From Chloroflexota bacterium (GTDB lineage Bacteria > Chloroflexota > Dehalococcoidia > JACPPY01), in assembly GCA_016189825.1 (NCBI GenBank), contig JACPRR010000160.1, positions 1 through 8,236 of the forward strand: a DNA stretch of 8,236 nucleotides, in the 5' to 3' direction. Shown here piece by piece: positions 5,975 to 8,236 of this stretch (position 1 is its first letter; each line of letters starts with the position of its first letter). The position numbers were made by a program, and so were the translations under genes. Under the pieces are notes generated by a model, which searched no databases, had not been told where the DNA came from, and saw only the letters and a program-made list of their open reading frames with translations.

Positions 5975-6246
5975 TCGCTATAGTAGCCGCGGAATCCTGG
6001 TCGCCAGCCGCGCTGCCATAGTCGGGCGGATGAGTCCGTGTCCCCCGAGGCAGAGTCTGGCGAATCCGGGGGCATGTATATGGCTGCGACTTCCGCAGCT
6101 TAGCACCGACCCCTGGCAATGTTCGAATTCGGGGACGGAATTTGAGGACAACACGCGTTGTCAGCCTGGAACAGACTCGCTCAGGACTTCAAAGGCTGCA
6201 CGCCCAGGACTCATGGAAAACGCTCATTAAAAAGACAAAGATGCGG
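5975..6246. other. Intergenic stretch between tetR and the SPFH gene
   Basis: I find no convincing gene here. A 66-residue frame at 6030-6230 has no RBS or family likeness. The stretch holds the hairpin at 5988-6012, a CCCCCG...CGGGGG pair around 6043-6073, and a second perfect hairpin, GACAAC-ACGC-GTTGTC, at 6147-6162. No clear sigma-A promoter for the SPFH gene is visible, so that gene may be read from tetR or from an unusual promoter. Confidence 0.4.
5988..6012 (+). terminator. Hairpin after the tetR gene, possible terminator without a T-run
   Basis: CGCGG (5988-5992) pairs with CCGCG (6008-6012), and CTGG (5997-6000) pairs with CCAG (6004-6007) around a TCG loop, leaving an AATC bulge. 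It starts 14 nt after the tetR stop. No T-run follows, so it is not a canonical intrinsic terminator. Confidence 0.25.
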
Positions 6247-6252
6247 AAGGAG
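6247..6252 (+). promoter_or_regulatory. Shine-Dalgarno of the SPFH gene
   Basis: AAGGAG lies 6 nt before the ATG at 6259, an optimal match that fixes the start. Confidence 0.75.
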
Positions 6253-6258
6253 CCTTAG

Positions 6259-7215
6259 ATGATAGCATTGTTAGTTGTCGGCATTATCGGAATAGTAGTG
6301 GGGGTCTTGCTGTGGCAATCAGGCAAGGCACGCAAGGCAGACCCTACGAAAGATCCGGCTACTCGAAGTTGGGGTGTCGCTGGCATTGCCTTAGGGGTCC
6401 TTCTGGTTGTGGTAAGCTTCACCGCCGGTTCTTTTACAACTATTCCTGCTGGCCAGCGCGGGGTCGTAATTCGATTTGGCGCTGTTACGGGCAGTACCTT
6501 GGGCGAGGGCCTCAAGACCAAGATGCCCTTCGTGGACTCCGTAGTGAAGATGTCAGTCCAAACGCAGAAGTACGAGGCTGCTTCGACCGCGGCATCACGG
6601 GACCTACAGGACGTCAAGACGGGTATCGCCCTGAATTGGCGACTGGACCCGGGCGCGGCCGCTGAGGTATACAAGACTCTGGGGCTTGAGTACATCAACC
6701 GTATTGCCGCCCCGGCCATCCAAGAGACCATCAAACAGATCACAGCCAGGTACAACGCCGAGGACCTCATCTTGAAACGCGAGGAGGTCAAGGGGGCCAT
6801 CACCGAAAGCCTCTCCACCAGGCTGCTCCAGCGTGGCATCATAACCGAGACTGTGAGCATCACGGATTTCCAGTTCAGCACGACCTTTATCGCTGCCATC
6901 GAGGCCAAGGTAGCGGCCGAGCAGTCTGTGCTGGAAGCCAGGAACAAACTGGAGCGGGTAAAGGTCGAAGCACAGCAGCGAGAAGCTGAGGCTAAGGGAG
7001 AAGCGTCTGCCAGAATAGCCAAGGCGGAGGGTGAAGCCGAGTACATTCGCGTTGTCACCGATGCTCAGGTTGCTGCCAACAATGCCATTGCCGCAAGTCT
7101 GACGCCGAATGTGTTGCAGTATATCCTGCTCGACCGGCTTGGAGACGACATCAAGGTCATGATAATACCGTCTGGCCAAGGTCTGAGCCTTGTTGTTCCG
7201 GAAATCAAGCCGTAG
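6259..7215 (+). CDS. SPFH/prohibitin-family membrane protein
   Basis: A 318-residue protein of the SPFH (stomatin, prohibitin, flotillin, HflK/C) superfamily, which forms large membrane-bound oligomers that organise membrane microdomains or control proteases. Residues 1-20 and about 40-60 are hydrophobic, separated by a basic and polar loop (SGKARKADPTKDPATRS), giving two membrane segments. The SPFH domain follows (about 61-215): TIPAGQRGVVIRFGAV at its start, then VDSVVKMSVQTQKYEA, the AEDLILKREEVKGAITESLSTRL block and GIITETVSITDFQFS. A charged Ala/Glu-rich coiled coil (about 215-265) contains KVEAQQREAEAKGEASARIAKAEGEAEYIR, and a hydrophobic tail follows. The layout is closest to bacterial prohibitin-like proteins. 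No NfeD or FtsH partner gene is next to it, so its role here cannot be specified. Confidence 0.92.
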   Translation: MIALLVVGIIGIVVGVLLWQSGKARKADPTKDPATRSWGVAGIALGVLLVVVSFTAGSFTTIPAGQRGVVIRFGAVTGSTLGEGLKTKMPFVDSVVKMSVQTQKYEAASTAASRDLQDVKTGIALNWRLDPGAAAEVYKTLGLEYINRIAAPAIQETIKQITARYNAEDLILKREEVKGAITESLSTRLLQRGIITETVSITDFQFSTTFIAAIEAKVAAEQSVLEARNKLERVKVEAQQREAEAKGEASARIAKAEGEAEYIRVVTDAQVAANNAIAASLTPNVLQYILLDRLGDDIKVMIIPSGQGLSLVVPEIKP

Positions 7216-7255
7216 ACGAGGCTAGGTGCTCAACAACGTGCTTGCTTTGGGCGTC

Positions 7256-7273
7256 TGACCAAGTCCCTGGTCA
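7256..7273. repeat. Inverted repeat TGACCA-N6-TGGTCA
   Basis: A perfect 6-bp inverted repeat with a 6-bp spacer lies 41 bp after the SPFH stop and about 100 bp upstream of the LUD-gene promoter. It shares the core GACCA-N6-TGGTC with the repeat in the Rrf2 promoter. No T-run follows it, so a terminator role is weak and an operator role is possible. Confidence 0.5.
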
Positions 7274-7370
7274 AGCGTGGCTCGACGTGCCAAGTGAGGG
7301 CGGCTTAATCGAATGTCGGATCAATGTGTCCGCCGTTAACCTACGATATGACGCACACATCCGGAGCTCA

Positions 7371-7399
7371 TTGACACGTTCCCCCGGCTACAATAGAAT
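7371..7399 (+). promoter_or_regulatory. Promoter of the LUD-domain gene
   Basis: TTGACA (7371-7376) and TAGAAT (7394-7399) with an ideal 17-bp spacer, matching 11 of 12 consensus bases. The predicted start is near 7406, giving a leader of about 58 nt before ATG 7464. This is the best promoter in the window. Confidence 0.75.
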
Positions 7400-7463
7400 T
7401 GTGCCCGCACCTCGTGGCTCCGCGATAGGAAATGGCCGCACTGCCAGAGGTAAAGGGACCGTC

Positions 7464-8174
7464 ATGACGGCTGACACGAACAACAAGAAGGTCTCGGGCC
7501 GCGCTGACCTGTACGCGCGGAGGCTGGCCAACCGCGAAGGTATCAGGCAGTGGTACCTTCGAGAGCGTGGGCAGCGTGTGATACGGGCGCTGGCGAAAAA
7601 CGGTTTCGCAGCCTTGTACGCTGACTCCAGCGAGGAGGCGGCCGGACTTGTCCTTGACCTCATCCCTCCCGGCGCCGCTATCGGCCTTGGGGGTTCGATG
7701 ACATTGAGAGAGATCGGGGTGCCTGAAGTGCTGGCAGCCAGGGGCCACACACTATTCGACCACTGGAAAGCCGGGCTTACCCCGGAAGAAGTGATGGCCA
7801 CCCGCCGAGCGCAATTGACTTGTGATGTGTTCCTCACCAGCGTTAACGCCCTGACCGCCGATGGCCAACTGGTGTGCTGCGATGGAGCGGGCAACCGAGT
7901 TTCGGCGATGACATTCGGACCGAAGAAAGTAGTGGTAGTGGTCGGAGCCAATAAGATAGTAAACGACCTCGACGCAGCGTTTCGCCGCATCAAGGATGTT
8001 GCCGCTCCGCAAGCGTTGAGCGACATCGGCCTGGAAATCCCGTGCGTGAAGGTTGGATCGTGCCAGGACTGCGATTCGCCGGCCAGGGGTTGCCGCGTGA
8101 CCCTGATCATGGAGCGGAAGCCGTATAATACCGATATCACCGTGGTCGTTGTCGGCAAGGCGCTTGGCTTCTGA
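7464..8174 (+). CDS. LUD domain-containing protein (LutC/YkgG-like)
   Basis: A 236-residue protein whose main body (about 35-236) is a LUD domain, the fold of LutB/LutC in L-lactate utilisation. Many stand-alone copies have no assigned reaction. Visible motifs are IPPGAAIGLGGSMTLREIGV (67-86), the acidic/His stretch TLFDHWKAGLTPEE, CDVFLTSVNALTADGQLV (120-137) with GAGNRVSAMTFGPKKVVVVVGANKIV, and near the end EIPCVKVGSCQDCDSPARGC with Cys194, Cys200, Cys203 and Cys210, followed by TLIMERKP and TDITVVVVG. The cysteine cluster could hold metal or a cluster, which is inferred. No lutA or lutB homolog is adjacent. The frame extends upstream to 7242, but that part spans the promoter; ATG 7464 has AAAGGGA 5 nt upstream and begins the likely protein. 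It is monocistronic and sits 24 nt before a tRNA gene. Confidence 0.9.
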   Translation: MTADTNNKKVSGRADLYARRLANREGIRQWYLRERGQRVIRALAKNGFAALYADSSEEAAGLVLDLIPPGAAIGLGGSMTLREIGVPEVLAARGHTLFDHWKAGLTPEEVMATRRAQLTCDVFLTSVNALTADGQLVCCDGAGNRVSAMTFGPKKVVVVVGANKIVNDLDAAFRRIKDVAAPQALSDIGLEIPCVKVGSCQDCDSPARGCRVTLIMERKPYNTDITVVVVGKALGF

Positions 8175-8198
8175 TGGGGACGTCATGTCTGGTTCTGT

Positions 8199-8236
8199 GG
8201 AGAGGTGACCGAGTGGTTGATGGTGCCGCTCTCGAA
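8199..8236 (+). tRNA. tRNA-Ser (anticodon CGA), 5' part, cut by window end
   Basis: The last 38 nt fold as the start of a class II serine tRNA. The acceptor strand is GGAGAGG (8199-8205), then TG. The D-arm is ACC / loop 8211-8221 / GGT, followed by G26, the anticodon stem strand CCGCT (8226-8230), C32-T33, anticodon CGA at 8233-8235 and A37. The GGAGAGGTG...CCGAG start is characteristic of tRNA-Ser. It would read UCG. The 3' half and variable arm lie beyond the window. Confidence 0.9.

Noticed and set aside
6029..6064. GGATGAGTCCGTG followed by CGAA, resembling a hammerhead ribozyme core
   Set aside because: The core should begin CTGATGA, stem II has no GGAC partner, and the GAAA and flanking stems are missing.
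6043..6073. CCCCCG...CGGGGG hairpin as a rho-independent terminator
   Set aside because: The loop is 19 nt and no T-run follows on either strand.
6030..6230. 66-residue plus-strand frame between tetR and the SPFH gene
   Set aside because: No RBS, a composition unlike a real protein, and no recognisable family.
7389..7394. TACAAT as the -10 box of the LUD promoter
   Set aside because: It is only 12 bp from TTGACA; TAGAAT at 7394-7399 has the correct 17-bp spacing.
7242..7463. 74-residue N-terminal extension of the LUD protein
   Set aside because: It covers a near-perfect promoter and lacks LUD similarity; ATG 7464 has its own RBS.

Overview
The window looks like a chromosomal segment of a moderately GC-rich bacterium, most probably an anaerobic Firmicute of the Clostridia type. 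The clues are strong purine-rich ribosome binding sites, mixed ATG/GTG/TTG starts, a clean sigma-A-like promoter, and a threonine synthase, NIL, MOSC and MtaB gene set that reads like that group. This placement is an inference from protein style and is not certain. I see no phage, IS element or CRISPR array.

Left part, minus strand (5149 down to 1): seven tightly packed genes read leftward and probably form one operon with a sulfur and methionine theme. In order they are an Rrf2-family regulator with three cluster-type cysteines, serine acetyltransferase (cysE), a cystathionine gamma-synthase/gamma-lyase, a threonine synthase-like PLP enzyme, a stand-alone NIL-domain protein, a MOSC-domain protein, and the N-terminal 252 residues of the tRNA methylthiotransferase MtaB, which runs off the window. 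Gaps are -53 to +58 nt, and the cysE stop overlaps the next GTG start (TAGTG). CysE makes O-acetylserine for cysteine. The Cys/Met-family enzyme joins or splits cystathionine. The ThrC-like enzyme is expected to use O-phosphohomoserine. MOSC and MtaB handle sulfur transfer or insertion. The Rrf2 protein probably senses iron-sulfur or cysteine status and controls its own promoter, which carries a perfect AGACCA-N6-TGGTCT inverted repeat.

Middle (5150-5974): a compact divergent control region with back-to-back -35 boxes separates the Rrf2 operon from a rightward TetR-family repressor gene. A perfect 14-bp palindrome just after the tetR -10 box is a probable TetR operator.

Right part, plus strand (6259-8236): an SPFH/prohibitin-like membrane protein, then a LUD-domain (LutC-like) protein with its own good promoter, then the first 38 nt of a serine tRNA (anticodon CGA) cut by the window end. 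The gap before the LUD gene holds a second GACCA-N6-TGGTC inverted repeat matching the core of the Rrf2-promoter repeat, which hints at a shared regulator.

The most interesting points are the possible alternative homocysteine-forming role of the ThrC-like enzyme in this sulfur operon, the two matching inverted repeats, and the MOSC/mtaB overlap, where three stop codons in a row sit in the unused frame.
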